Source of the DNA: Streptomyces sp. NBC_01267 | GTDB taxonomy: Bacteria > Actinomycetota > Actinomycetes > Streptomycetales > Streptomycetaceae | Length of the DNA stretch: 64,000 nucleotides | Direction: 5' to 3' | Assembly (NCBI RefSeq): GCF_036241575.1 | Contig: NZ_CP108455.1 | Coordinates: forward strand, 6,989,001 to 7,053,000 | Part shown: piece after piece, positions 34,179 to 42,067 of the stretch | Position numbering within the stretch: position 1 is the stretch's first letter | Layout of the letters: the number at the start of each line of letters is the position of its first letter | Program-made: the position numbers and the translations under genes | The notes under the pieces: model-generated | What the model was told of the DNA's origin: nothing | The model's input: the letters and a program-made list of their open reading frames with translations, nothing else | The model's database searches: none

Positions 34179-34793
34179 ATGTCGCCCCAGGACTCCGTGA
34201 TGTCGTCCTCGCGCTCCAAGATCACACCGGAGCGGGAGCAGGAGTTCTACGCGGCGGTGCTCGAACTTCTCCGTGAGTGCGGCTACGACGCGCTCACGAT
34301 GGAAGGCGTCGCCTCCCGTTCCCGCTGCGGAAAGTCCACCCTGTACCGGCAGTGGGGAAACAAGCCGCAGCTGGTCGCCTGCGCCCTGCGCGGCACCCGC
34401 GGTGGGCACCTGGTGTCCATCGACACGGGTACGCTCGCGGGGGATCTGCGGGAGACAGCGAAGGCGCTGGGGGCGCAGTCGGGACGCGACACCCCGCTGA
34501 TGCACGCGCTCAGTCACGCCGCGCTGCAGAACCCCGAACTCCTCGAAGCGATCCGCGAGGGCCTGGTCGAACCGGCCGCCGCGGCGATCGACACGATGGT
34601 GGCCCGTGCCGTGGCCCGCGGGGAGGTGGCCGCCGACAACCCGGCGGTGGAGTTCGTCGCGGCGCAGCTGATGGGCGCCATGCGTGTCCGGCCGATGCTG
34701 GAGGGGCGGTACGGCGACACGGAGTACCTGGTCCGCTTCGTCGAGAGCGCGGTCCTGCCCGTGCTGCTGCGCACGGACAGCGCGCGGACCTGA
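34179..34793 (+). CDS. TetR/AcrR-family transcriptional regulator
   Basis: The ATG at 34179 (AAAGGGAG upstream) gives 204 residues. The N-terminal TetR HTH reads FYAAVLELLRECGYDALTME, then GVASRSRCGKSTLYRQWGNK. The C-terminal half is the TetR_C_11-like ligand domain (TPLMHALSHAALQNPELLEAIREGL). It is divergent from the PAP2-DMT operon and sits directly behind the 16-bp periodic operator array, so autoregulation and repression of that operon are likely. The ligand is unknown. Confidence 0.9.
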   Translation: MSPQDSVMSSSRSKITPEREQEFYAAVLELLRECGYDALTMEGVASRSRCGKSTLYRQWGNKPQLVACALRGTRGGHLVSIDTGTLAGDLRETAKALGAQSGRDTPLMHALSHAALQNPELLEAIREGLVEPAAAAIDTMVARAVARGEVAADNPAVEFVAAQLMGAMRVRPMLEGRYGDTEYLVRFVESAVLPVLLRTDSART

Positions 34794-34872
34794 AGACTGG
34801 CGGGGCCGTCGTCGAGCGGATGACGACGGGCCGCCTGCGCCGCACCGTGGGGACGGGGGCGGCGCGCCCCGA

Positions 34873-34911
34873 CGCTCGGAACCGGGCCGGTACGCCGACC
34901 GGTTCCGAGCG
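34873..34911. terminator. Terminator between TetR and GNAT genes
   Basis: A perfect 13-bp stem pairs CGCTCGGAACCGG (34873-34885) with CCGGTTCCGAGCG (34899-34911) around a 13-nt loop, in the gap between the two convergent genes. It is probably bidirectional. Confidence 0.75.
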
Positions 34912-35006
34912 GCGAAGGGCCCGCCGGGAGATCTCCGGCGCCGTTCGCCAGGCGCGGCCGGCGTGCCGGCCCGCTTCGGCCGTTCGTCCGGCGCGTTCGG
35001 TGACCG

Positions 35007-35909
35007 TCAGGAGTCCACCCCGGCCGGCCGCAGTGCGAGCTGGTACTCGATCGTCCGGTGCGTCGGTACGTAGCCCAGTGCGTCGTTGACGGCCCGCATG
35101 GGCAGGTTGTTGTCCGCCGTGTCGGTGAGCAGCCCGCCGAGTCCGGGATAGCGCCCGCGGGCCTGCCGGATCGCCTCGGCCTTCATCCAGTGCCCGAGCC
35201 CGTGGCCACGGTGTTCGGGCAGTACGGCGGTGCCGTAGTGCTGCGCGTCGCCCGTACCGTCCCCGGGCACCACGAGTTCCGTGAATCCGGCGATCGAGCC
35301 GTCCGACTCGGCGACGGCCGCGACGGTGTGCAGCAGGCCGCCGCGCTTCGCCACGGCTTCGGCGGCCTCCCTGACCCGGTCCGCGTCCCAGACCACCGAT
35401 CCGTAGTCGGTCTCGCCCATCGGCATGTCGTCCATGGCGCGGTGGGACACCGCGAACGTCTCGGCGAGGTCGTCCGGGACGGTGCCGTCCCACGACACCA
35501 GCCGGTAGCCGGGATGCGGCTGTCCGACGGCCGCGTCGAGCGCCGGGACGTCCGTGTCGACGAGCGCGAGCCGGGCGAAGATCAGGACGAGGACCGCGCG
35601 GAAGCCCCGGCTCACCAGGAACCGTTCGCCGATCGATCCGGATCCGGCCTGCGTGATCACCGAGCGGCGGCCGTCGTGGCGGGCGGCGTCCAACGCGGCC
35701 TCCAGCAGCCGGGAACCGGCGCCCGCGCGCCGTTCCGCCGGGTGCACATGGAGTTCCAGTTCGGCCAGATGATCCTGGCCTGGCCGGGTGAACAGGCGCA
35801 GGTGCGCCGATCCGACCGGGCAGCCCTCGCCGTCGGACGCCAGCCAGACCAGGCGGCGACCGGACGGGTGGTGCTCGGGGTCGGTCAGGGCGGTGATGCG
35901 AACGGACAA
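35007..35909 (-). CDS. GNAT-family acetyltransferase with two GNAT domains
   Basis: The protein has about 300 residues with tandem GNAT folds. The first shows AELELHVHPAERRAGAGSRLLEAAL (acetyl-CoA loop RRAGAG, split by helices) and a degraded end. The second shows HYGTAVLPEHRGHGLGHWMKAEAIR (RGHGLG) and NLPMRAVNDALGYVPTHRTIEYQL. The second copy retains the canonical acetyl-CoA-binding motif and is probably the active one. I chose the TTG at 35909, which has GGAG six bases upstream and starts the domain at SVRITALTD. A GTG at 35975 without a clear ribosome site is the alternative. Substrate unknown; resistance or small-molecule acetylation is common for this type. Confidence 0.82.
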   Translation of the reverse strand: MSVRITALTDPEHHPSGRRLVWLASDGEGCPVGSAHLRLFTRPGQDHLAELELHVHPAERRAGAGSRLLEAALDAARHDGRRSVITQAGSGSIGERFLVSRGFRAVLVLIFARLALVDTDVPALDAAVGQPHPGYRLVSWDGTVPDDLAETFAVSHRAMDDMPMGETDYGSVVWDADRVREAAEAVAKRGGLLHTVAAVAESDGSIAGFTELVVPGDGTGDAQHYGTAVLPEHRGHGLGHWMKAEAIRQARGRYPGLGGLLTDTADNNLPMRAVNDALGYVPTHRTIEYQLALRPAGVDS

Positions 35910-36086
35910 GGGGGCTCCAGCGACGGTGGCGGGTCGTGCTTCGTCCGTTGCCAGGTTATTTGTGGCGGTCGGCACGCGCAGCCCATTTCGGCGGCGCTGC
36001 GCGTACGGGAGGGACGGCCCCGCCCGGCTGCTGCCCGTGCCTCCCGCGGGGCGGCCCGGCCCGCTTCCCACGGCACAATGTGGGGC

Positions 36087-36566
36087 ATGTCCCGACGCAC
36101 TTCCCGGCCGTCAAGGTCCCCGCAGCCGCACGCCCAGCAGTCCCGGTCGCCCCGACGGGAGACGCGGCGCGCTCCGGTCGCCGCCGACGCACCCTGCCCC
36201 TGCGGCCTCCCCGCCGCCTACGGCGCGTGCTGTGGCCGCTTCCACAGCGGCCAGGCCGCCGCGCCCACGGCCGAGGCGCTGATGCGCGCGCGCTTCAGCG
36301 CGTTCGCCGTCGAGGACGAGGCGTACCTGTTGCGCAGCTGGCACCCGGACACCCGGCCGCCCCGCGTCGAGTTCGACGCGGGGCAGCGGTGGCAGCGCCT
36401 GGAGGTCCTGGACGCCACCGGGGGAAGCGCGTTCCACACCACGGGCACGGTCACCTTCCGCGCCCACTACTCCTACCGGAGCGAGCCCGGTGAACTCCGG
36501 GAGCACAGCCGCTTCGAGCGGTACGAAGGCGCCTGGGTGTACGTGGACGGTGTGGTCGAGGAGTGA
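36087..36566 (+). CDS. YchJ family protein with SEC-C-type zinc motif
   Basis: The 159-residue protein begins with a basic Ser/Arg/Pro-rich tail of about 35 residues. The N-terminal Cys cluster CPCGLPAAYGACCGRFHSG (SEC-C-like zinc site) then leads into the NTF2-like YchJ domain: TAEALMRARFSAFAVEDEAYLLRSWHP, TGTVTFRAHYSY and LREHSRFERYEGAWVYVDG. The function of YchJ proteins is unknown. A short hairpin follows, and the gene is convergent with the RNase gene. Confidence 0.9.
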   Translation: MSRRTSRPSRSPQPHAQQSRSPRRETRRAPVAADAPCPCGLPAAYGACCGRFHSGQAAAPTAEALMRARFSAFAVEDEAYLLRSWHPDTRPPRVEFDAGQRWQRLEVLDATGGSAFHTTGTVTFRAHYSYRSEPGELREHSRFERYEGAWVYVDGVVEE

Positions 36567-36567
36567 T

Positions 36568-36582
36568 CCGCTCCCCGAGCGG
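36568..36582. terminator. Short hairpin between convergent yehJ-type and RNase genes
   Basis: CCGCTC (36568-36573), loop CCC, and GAGCGG (36577-36582) form a 6-bp stem in the 18-nt gap between the convergent YchJ-family and RNase genes. It is weak but well placed. Confidence 0.4.
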
Positions 36583-36584
36583 GG

Positions 36585-36980
36585 TCAGCAGGTGAAGTCC
36601 ACCTGCTTGAACGTGACGTAGTGGTCGGCGGTGTAGTAGTCCTCGGCGGTCTTCTCGCCGGTGATGATGCGACGGGTCCCGCGGGTCGAGCTGCCCGGCG
36701 TCTTGACCGTGTACTCGTGGTAGTAGCCGGTGGACTGCGACGGCAGGACGCCTTCCCGGTTCTGGAAGACGACGCCGTCCTGGCTGTACGGGAACGGGCC
36801 GTTGGTCTTGATGAGATCCAGCGTGTCGTGCGCCTGGGAGGGGAGGGCGCCGTAACAGATGGTGCCACTGACGGTGGCATGGGCTTCGGTCGCGAGGAAC
36901 ACGGTCGGCGTGACGACGATCGCGGTGGCGACGCCGACGGCGGCAGCACGGTTGCGCAACGCGCGTAGAGTGATTCGCAT
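36585..36980 (-). CDS. Secreted guanyl-specific ribonuclease (RNase Sa family)
   Basis: The 131-residue precursor has a Sec signal peptide ending AHA at residue 35. The mature 96-residue enzyme closely follows the RNase Sa sequence of S. aureofaciens, with blocks GPFPYSQDGVVFQNRE, YYHEYTVKTPG, GTRRIITGE and EDYYTADHYVTF. Catalytic residues map to Glu89, Arg104 and His120 (Glu54, Arg69, His85 of RNase Sa). The disulfide pair is Cys42-Cys131. It cleaves single-stranded RNA after guanosine outside the cell. GGAG precedes the ATG. No barstar-like inhibitor gene is adjacent, unlike barnase-type systems. Confidence 0.96.
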   Translation of the reverse strand: MRITLRALRNRAAAVGVATAIVVTPTVFLATEAHATVSGTICYGALPSQAHDTLDLIKTNGPFPYSQDGVVFQNREGVLPSQSTGYYHEYTVKTPGSSTRGTRRIITGEKTAEDYYTADHYVTFKQVDFTC

Positions 36981-37374
36981 GGCTCCAGGATGAGGGCGCC
37001 GGGAGCTCAGGGGAAGAGACGTGTCGAACCGTCACTTCCGTTTTACCCAGGGGGAGATGACCCTCACCCGACCTTCACGCGATGAGCGCACCTGCTCCGG
37101 CCGATCTGTGCAGGAGCGCGGTGGCCGGCCCGGCCGGCGGACCGCTCGCACGGCCCGGCAGCAGTGGTGAAAAGGCTGCCGGCCGATGACCGATCAGGGC
37201 CCGCCCGTGGTCCCCGCGGCGGCTCCCACCCGCTCCCAGCTGGGCCTTCTCCGCCACCGCGTGAAGCTCCGCTGTGACCCCGCTTAAGAAATCCTCGATG
37301 GACTGGAACCCCCCGCGCTGGGCAGATTGGTGCCCTGTCCACCGAATGTCACCGTTACGCCTGGAGTCGCCGCA
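36981..37374. other. Divergent intergenic region, RNase / threonine dehydrogenase
   Basis: This 394-bp region holds no supported gene. It must contain the leftward RNase promoter and the rightward tdh promoter. I see no convincing riboswitch, strong palindrome or conserved -10/-35 pair. Short open frames here are GC-rich and lack ribosome sites. Confidence 0.6.
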
Positions 37375-38403
37375 ATGAAGGCCCTTGTCAAGCAGCATGC
37401 CGAGCCGGGCCTGTGGCTCATGGACGTACCGGAGCCGGAGACCGGCCCCGGGGACGTACTGATCAAGGTGAAGCGCACCGGTATCTGCGGCACCGACCTC
37501 CACATCCGTTCCTGGGACGGCTGGGCGCAGCAGGCCGTGGAGACGCCGCTGATCCTCGGTCACGAGTTCGTCGGTGAGGTCGCCGCGGTCGGCGCCGATG
37601 TGACCGACATCGCGGTCGGCGACCTGGTGAGCGGTGAGGGCCACCTGGTCTGCGGGAAGTGCCGCAACTGTCTCGCGGGCCGCCGTCATCTGTGCCGCTC
37701 CACCGTCGGTCTGGGCGTCGGCCGCAACGGAGCCTTCGCCGAGTACGTCGCGCTGCCCGCGTCGAACGTCTGGGTGCACCGGACGAAGGTCGACCTGGAC
37801 GTCGCCGCGATCTTCGACCCGTTCGGCAACGCCGTCCACACCGCGCTCTCCTTCCCGCTGGTCGGCGAGGACGTGCTGATCACCGGCGCGGGCCCGATCG
37901 GGATCATGGCAGCGGCCGTGGCCAAGCACGCCGGCGCGCGTAACGTCGTCATCACCGACGTCAGCCCGTACCGCCTCGACCTGGCCCGCAAGGCCGGAGC
38001 GACCCTGGCGCTCAATGTCGCGGAGAGCCCCATCGCCGAGGCGCAGCGCGCCCTCGGCCTCCGGGAGGGCTTCGACATCGGCCTGGAGATGTCCGGGCGG
38101 CCCGAGGCCATGCGCGACATGGTGGACAACATGACCCACGGCGGCCGGATCGCCATGCTGGGGCTGCCCGCCGAGGAGTTCGCCGTCGACTGGGCGAAGA
38201 TCGTCACCTCGATGATCACCGTCAAGGGCATCTACGGGCGCGAGATGTTCGAGACCTGGTACGCGATGACCGTCCTGCTCGAAGCCGGTCTGGACCTCTC
38301 CCCGGTGATCACCGGAAAGTACGGCTACCAGGACTTCGACGCGGCCTTCGACGAGGCCGCAGGCGGCCACTGCGGCAAGATCATTCTCGACTGGACGGTC
38401 TGA
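37375..38403 (+). CDS. tdh: L-threonine 3-dehydrogenase
   Basis: The ATG at 37375 with GGAG upstream gives 342 residues, the usual Tdh length. It is a zinc-dependent medium-chain dehydrogenase. Catalytic zinc ligands are Cys38 (GICGTDLH) and His63-Glu64 (LGHEFVGE). The structural Cys cluster is in [15 protein letters not shown], and the NAD-binding segment is [22 protein letters not shown]. It oxidises threonine to 2-amino-3-ketobutyrate, which the product of the downstream kbl gene cleaves. A set of six short tandem repeats fills the space between tdh and kbl. Confidence 0.95.
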   Translation: MKALVKQHAEPGLWLMDVPEPETGPGDVLIKVKRTGICGTDLHIRSWDGWAQQAVETPLILGHEFVGEVAAVGADVTDIAVGDLVSGEGHLVCGKCRNCLAGRRHLCRSTVGLGVGRNGAFAEYVALPASNVWVHRTKVDLDVAAIFDPFGNAVHTALSFPLVGEDVLITGAGPIGIMAAAVAKHAGARNVVITDVSPYRLDLARKAGATLALNVAESPIAEAQRALGLREGFDIGLEMSGRPEAMRDMVDNMTHGGRIAMLGLPAEEFAVDWAKIVTSMITVKGIYGREMFETWYAMTVLLEAGLDLSPVITGKYGYQDFDAAFDEAAGGHCGKIILDWTV

Positions 38404-38530
38404 CCCACTCTGCTGGACGGCCGGCCCACCTCTTCCGGACGGGCCGGCCCCACCTCTTCGAAGTACGGTCCGGCCCACCCCTCCGGACGGTCCGGCCACC
38501 CCTTCTGAACGGTCTGCCCCACCCCTTTAG
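38393..38530. repeat. Degenerate 22-bp tandem repeat array between tdh and kbl
   Basis: Six imperfect units of about 22 bp, of the type GGACGGTCCGGCCCACCCCTCC, begin at 38393, 38415, 38437, 38463, 38485 and 38507. The third is 26 bp and the last 24 bp. The first unit starts inside the tdh stop region. The last ends at the Shine-Dalgarno sequence of kbl (AGGAG). Each unit contains a GGACGG...CCGGCC element able to form local hairpins. Confidence 0.85.
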
Positions 38531-38539
38531 GAGCCCTTG

Positions 38540-39721
38540 ATGTACGAGTCCGTCCGCGACGGTCTGCGCGCCACCCTCGACGAGATCCGCGACGCCGGTC
38601 TCTTCAAGCCGGAGCGCGTCATCTCCACCCCGCAGAGCGCGTCCGTCGGCGTCGCCTCCGGCGAGGTGCTGAACTTCTGCGCCAACAACTACCTCGGCCT
38701 CGCCGACCACCCCGACGTCGTCGCCGCGGCGAAGGACGCGCTCGACCGCTGGGGCTACGGCATGGCGTCCGTGCGCTTCATCTGCGGCACCCAGGACGTC
38801 CACAAGGAGCTGGAGCAGCGCCTCGCGGCCTTCCTCGGCCAGGAGGACACGATCCTCTACTCCTCGTGCTTCGACGCCAACGGCGGTGTCTTCGAGACCC
38901 TCCTCGGCGCCGAGGACGCGGTCATCTCGGACGCCCTCAACCACGCGTCCATCATCGACGGCATCCGCCTCTCCAAGGCCCGCCGCCACCGCTACGCCAA
39001 CCGCGACCTCGCGGACCTGGAACAGCAGCTCAAGGACACCCAGGACGCCCGCCGCCGCCTCATCGTCACCGACGGTGTCTTCTCGATGGACGGCTACATC
39101 GCCCCGCTCGCCGAGATCTGCGATCTGGCCGACCGCTACGACGCGATGGTCATGGTCGACGACTCGCACGCCGTCGGCTTCGTCGGCGCCGGCGGCCGTG
39201 GCACCCCCGAGCTGCACGGCGTGATGGACCGCGTCGACATCATCACCGGCACCCTCGGCAAGGCGCTCGGCGGTGCGTCCGGCGGCTATGTCGCGGCCCG
39301 CGCCGAGATCGTCGCCCTGCTGCGCCAGCGCTCGCGCCCGTACCTCTTCTCGAACTCCCTCGCGCCGGTGATCGCCGCCGCCTCGCTGAAGGTCCTCGAC
39401 CTGATCGAGTCCGCGGGTGAGCTGCGGGAGCGTCTCGACGCGAACACGCGCCTCTTCCGCACGAAGATGACCGAGGCCGGTTTCGAGATCCTGCCCGGCG
39501 AGCACGCCATCGCGCCCGTCATGATCGGCGACGCCGCGGAGGCCGGCCGGATGGCCGAGCTGCTCCTGGAGCGCGGGGTGTACGTCATCGGGTTCTCGTA
39601 CCCGGTGGTGCCCATGGGCAAGGCCCGGATCCGGGTCCAGCTGTCCGCCGCGCACTCCACGGCCGACGTGGAGCGGGCCGTGGCCGCGTTCGTCGACGCA
39701 CGGGCGACAATGGCAGGGTGA
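38540..39721 (+). CDS. kbl: Glycine C-acetyltransferase (2-amino-3-ketobutyrate CoA ligase)
   Basis: The ATG at 38540 behind AGGAG gives 393 residues. It is a PLP-dependent alpha-oxoamine synthase. Motifs are [14 protein letters not shown], a [14 protein letters not shown] region, [19 protein letters not shown] (Asp-His for PLP), and the Schiff-base Lys241 in GTLGKALGG. It cleaves 2-amino-3-ketobutyrate with CoA to glycine and acetyl-CoA, completing the Tdh threonine degradation route. Its stop overlaps the GTG of the following LysR gene (GTGA). Confidence 0.96.
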   Translation: MYESVRDGLRATLDEIRDAGLFKPERVISTPQSASVGVASGEVLNFCANNYLGLADHPDVVAAAKDALDRWGYGMASVRFICGTQDVHKELEQRLAAFLGQEDTILYSSCFDANGGVFETLLGAEDAVISDALNHASIIDGIRLSKARRHRYANRDLADLEQQLKDTQDARRRLIVTDGVFSMDGYIAPLAEICDLADRYDAMVMVDDSHAVGFVGAGGRGTPELHGVMDRVDIITGTLGKALGGASGGYVAARAEIVALLRQRSRPYLFSNSLAPVIAAASLKVLDLIESAGELRERLDANTRLFRTKMTEAGFEILPGEHAIAPVMIGDAAEAGRMAELLLERGVYVIGFSYPVVPMGKARIRVQLSAAHSTADVERAVAAFVDARATMAG

Positions 39722-40632
39722 TCGACCCTCGCCGCCTGCGCATTCTGCGGGCCGTGGCGGACCACCGAACGGTGACCGCCGCGGCCGCAGCGCTCTATCT
39801 GACCCCCTCGGCCGTCTCCCAGCAGCTCGCCGCGCTGGAACAGGAGACCGGACACTCCCTGCTGACCCGCAGCGGAAGAGGGGTGCGGCTGACGGCCGCC
39901 GGTGAGATCCTGCTCACCCACGCGCACGCCGTGCTCGCCCAGCTGGAGCGTGCCGAGGCGGAGCTCGCGGCGTACGCGGGCGGCGCGTCCGGCGAGGTCA
40001 CCGTCGCGGCCTTCGCGACGGGCATCGCCGAGGTGCTCGCCCCGGCGATCCGCGACCTGGCGGACCGCAGCCCCGGCATCCGGGTCCGGGTGCGGGACTC
40101 CGAGGGCGACGAGAGCCTGACCCTGGTGCTGGACGGCGAGGCGGATCTGGCCCTGGCCGTCGAGTACCGCGGCGCCCCCCGGGAGGACGACCGCCGGCTG
40201 GCCCGCGTGCCGCTGTACGCCGAGCCCTTCGACGCCGTACTGCACGCCTCGCACCCCCTCGCCCAGGCCCCGCACGTCGAGCTCGCCGAGCTCGCGACGA
40301 GCGACTGGATCGGCCCGTATCCGGGCAACCCGTGCCACGACGTGATGCTGCTCGCCTGCGAACTCGCCGGGTTCGAGCCGAGACTGATCCACTCGTCGGA
40401 CGACTTCCACGCCGTGGTGGCCCTGGCCGGGGCGGGCGCCGGAGTGGCCCTCGTGCCGCGCTCGGCGCTGCGCGGGATGGAGCTGAAGGACACGGTCGTA
40501 CGTCCGGTGGCCGGCCCTGCGGCGACCCGCAAGGTCTTCGCCGCCGTACGCCGGGGAGCCGAACAGCACCCGCTGCTGCGGCCGTTGCTGGAGGCACTGG
40601 CCGAAGCGGCAGCCGGACTGACCACCGGCTGA
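39718..40632 (+). CDS. LysR-family transcriptional regulator
   Basis: The 304-residue LTTR starts with GTG in a 4-nt overlap with the kbl stop. The winged HTH at residues 4-62 includes [20 protein letters not shown] and [15 protein letters not shown], and the substrate-binding domain runs from about residue 92 ([16 protein letters not shown]). The overlap suggests co-expression with tdh-kbl, so it is a candidate regulator of threonine catabolism, although LTTRs usually face divergently from their targets. Confidence 0.92.
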   Translation: MIDPRRLRILRAVADHRTVTAAAAALYLTPSAVSQQLAALEQETGHSLLTRSGRGVRLTAAGEILLTHAHAVLAQLERAEAELAAYAGGASGEVTVAAFATGIAEVLAPAIRDLADRSPGIRVRVRDSEGDESLTLVLDGEADLALAVEYRGAPREDDRRLARVPLYAEPFDAVLHASHPLAQAPHVELAELATSDWIGPYPGNPCHDVMLLACELAGFEPRLIHSSDDFHAVVALAGAGAGVALVPRSALRGMELKDTVVRPVAGPAATRKVFAAVRRGAEQHPLLRPLLEALAEAAAGLTTG

Positions 40633-40735
40633 ACCGCCGGGCTGCTGGGCTGCCGGACCGCCGGACCGCCGGACCGCTGGGCTGCCGGGCTGCTGGATTT
40701 CCCGCGCCGCCGCGCCGCCGTACTGCCGGGCAGAT

Positions 40736-40753
40736 TTGCGAAAACTTGCGCAA
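40736..40753. promoter_or_regulatory. LacI-type operator downstream of the lacI gene
   Basis: TTGCGAAAACTTGCGCAA at 40736-40753 is a near-palindrome (TTGCG...CGCAA). It shares the TTGCGAAAACT core with the site upstream of the LacI gene (41851-41868). It is followed by a GCAACC/GCAATC-rich stretch up to 40779. It may allow looping or control a transcript reading past the lysR gene. Confidence 0.55.
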
Positions 40754-40782
40754 CCGTAACCGCAATCGCAACCGCAACCCTG

Positions 40783-41814
40783 CTACCGGGGCGCCGTGCT
40801 CTCCCGGACGATCAGCTCGGTGGCGACCTCGGCCCGGGTGGTCTCCGGCCGTTCCCCGGCGAGCAGTTGGAGGACCATGCGCGCCGCCAGCGCCGTCATC
40901 TCGGCGAGCGGGGTGCGGACCGTCGTCAGCCGGGGCGTCACCCAGTCGGCGAACGGCAGGTCGTCGAAGCCGACCACGCTGACGTCCTCGGGGATGCGCA
41001 GCCCCAGGGTGGCAGCCGCCCGGTAGGTGCCCAGCGCCTGGTGATCACTGCCCGCGAAGATGGCGGTCGGCCGGTCGGGGAGCTGGAGCAGTTCCAGGGC
41101 GTGCCGGTGCGCCAGACCGTGGGTGAAGTCCCCGTACCGCACCAGCTCCCCGTCGTACGGCAGGCCCGCCTCGTCCAGCGCCGAGCGGTATCCGTCGACC
41201 CTGGCGCGCGAGGTCAGACGGCGTGCGGGCCCGCTGATGACCGCGACGCGGCGGTGGCCCAGTTCGACCAGATGGCGCGTCGCGGCAAGCCCGCCGGGCC
41301 AGTTGGTGGCGCCCACCCACGGCACACCCGGCGCCGGTTCGTCGATCGGTGCGACCAGGGCGAAGGGGATGCCGAGGCGGCGCAGCTCCTCGTGCTGGGC
41401 GGTGGTGAGTTCGGGCACGACCAGGATCGCGCCGCGGGTGGGCCGGGTGGCGAGGGAGTCCAGCCACTGGCGGGCACGCTTCGTACGCCCGTGGGTGGCC
41501 GAGACGACCATGCCCATCCCCACCCCGTGCAGCGCTTCCTCCGCACCCCGGATCAGCTCGACCGCCCAGGGGCTGTCCAGTTCGTTGATGACGAAGTCGA
41601 TCAGCCCGCCGCGCAGCGGTGCGGGATCCGTGGGCCGGTGCCGCTCGCTGTATCCGTGCTGCTCAAGAAGCCGTTGGATCCTGGCCCGCGTCGTAGAGGA
41701 CACATCCGACCTGTGATGCAGCACTTTGGAGACCGTGGAGACCGATACACCTGCCTCTTTCGCGATTCCCGCCAAGGTGCTCCGTGGCATTCCTTCCCCA
41801 ACCGTTGACCTCAT
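40783..41814 (-). CDS. LacI-family transcriptional regulator
   Basis: The protein has 343 residues. The N-terminal LacI HTH reads STLAGIAKEAGVSVSTVSKVL, followed by the hinge (residues ~55-70) and the periplasmic-binding-protein-like effector domain (LIDFVINELDSPWAVELIRGAEEAL, FAGSDHQALGTYRAAATLGLRIPEDVSVVGFDDLPFADW, split by turns). It probably represses a sugar-utilisation locus. The closest carbohydrate genes are the secreted beta-helix protein (divergent) and the GH2 beta-galactosidase. Matching palindromic operators flank the gene on both sides. An internal ATG 24 nt downstream is the alternative start. Confidence 0.92.
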   Translation of the reverse strand: MRSTVGEGMPRSTLAGIAKEAGVSVSTVSKVLHHRSDVSSTTRARIQRLLEQHGYSERHRPTDPAPLRGGLIDFVINELDSPWAVELIRGAEEALHGVGMGMVVSATHGRTKRARQWLDSLATRPTRGAILVVPELTTAQHEELRRLGIPFALVAPIDEPAPGVPWVGATNWPGGLAATRHLVELGHRRVAVISGPARRLTSRARVDGYRSALDEAGLPYDGELVRYGDFTHGLAHRHALELLQLPDRPTAIFAGSDHQALGTYRAAATLGLRIPEDVSVVGFDDLPFADWVTPRLTTVRTPLAEMTALAARMVLQLLAGERPETTRAEVATELIVRESTAPR

Positions 41815-41850
41815 CCGATGTTTCTCCTACGTTTCGACTCGATCCCGGTG

Positions 41851-41868
41851 TTGCGAAAACTATCGCAA
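41851..41868. promoter_or_regulatory. LacI-type operator in the divergent promoter
   Basis: TTGCGA-AAACTA-TCGCAA at 41851-41868 is a perfect 6-bp-arm palindrome with the central-half pattern of LacI-family sites. It lies 37 bp from the lacI start and 200 bp before the beta-helix gene. It likely serves autoregulation and control of the divergent transcript. Confidence 0.7.
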
Positions 41869-41898
41869 CATCAACTCCCGGCACAGAGACGGTCTTTG

Positions 41899-42024
41899 AT
41901 GAAGCGACGGGTTCCCGGGGCGGCGGCGGTCGCGGTGTGCGGTGCGCAGCTGCTCACTTCCTGTGGTTCCGGTGCCTGCCGGGCACCGACGCCCTCGCCC
42001 GCCGTACCGCCCTTCCCCTGCTGA
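41899..42024 (+). CDS. Possible small lipoprotein or remnant of a sugar-binding protein
   Basis: The 41-codon ORF encodes a basic start (MKRR), a hydrophobic stretch and a lipobox-like LTSC, then SGACRAPTPSPAVPPFPC. The first 25 residues look like the signal peptide of an ABC sugar-binding lipoprotein, but the stop comes almost at once. There is no convincing ribosome site. It could be a true micro-lipoprotein, a decayed solute-binding protein gene or chance. Confidence 0.3.
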   Translation: MKRRVPGAAAVAVCGAQLLTSCGSGACRAPTPSPAVPPFPC

Positions 42025-42067
42025 CCACCCCGCTCCCGCCCGCACCACCGAAGACCGGAGGCCATGC

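Noticed and set aside
38393..38530. CRISPR array
   Set aside because: The units are contiguous imperfect tandem repeats without spacers, and no cas genes are nearby.
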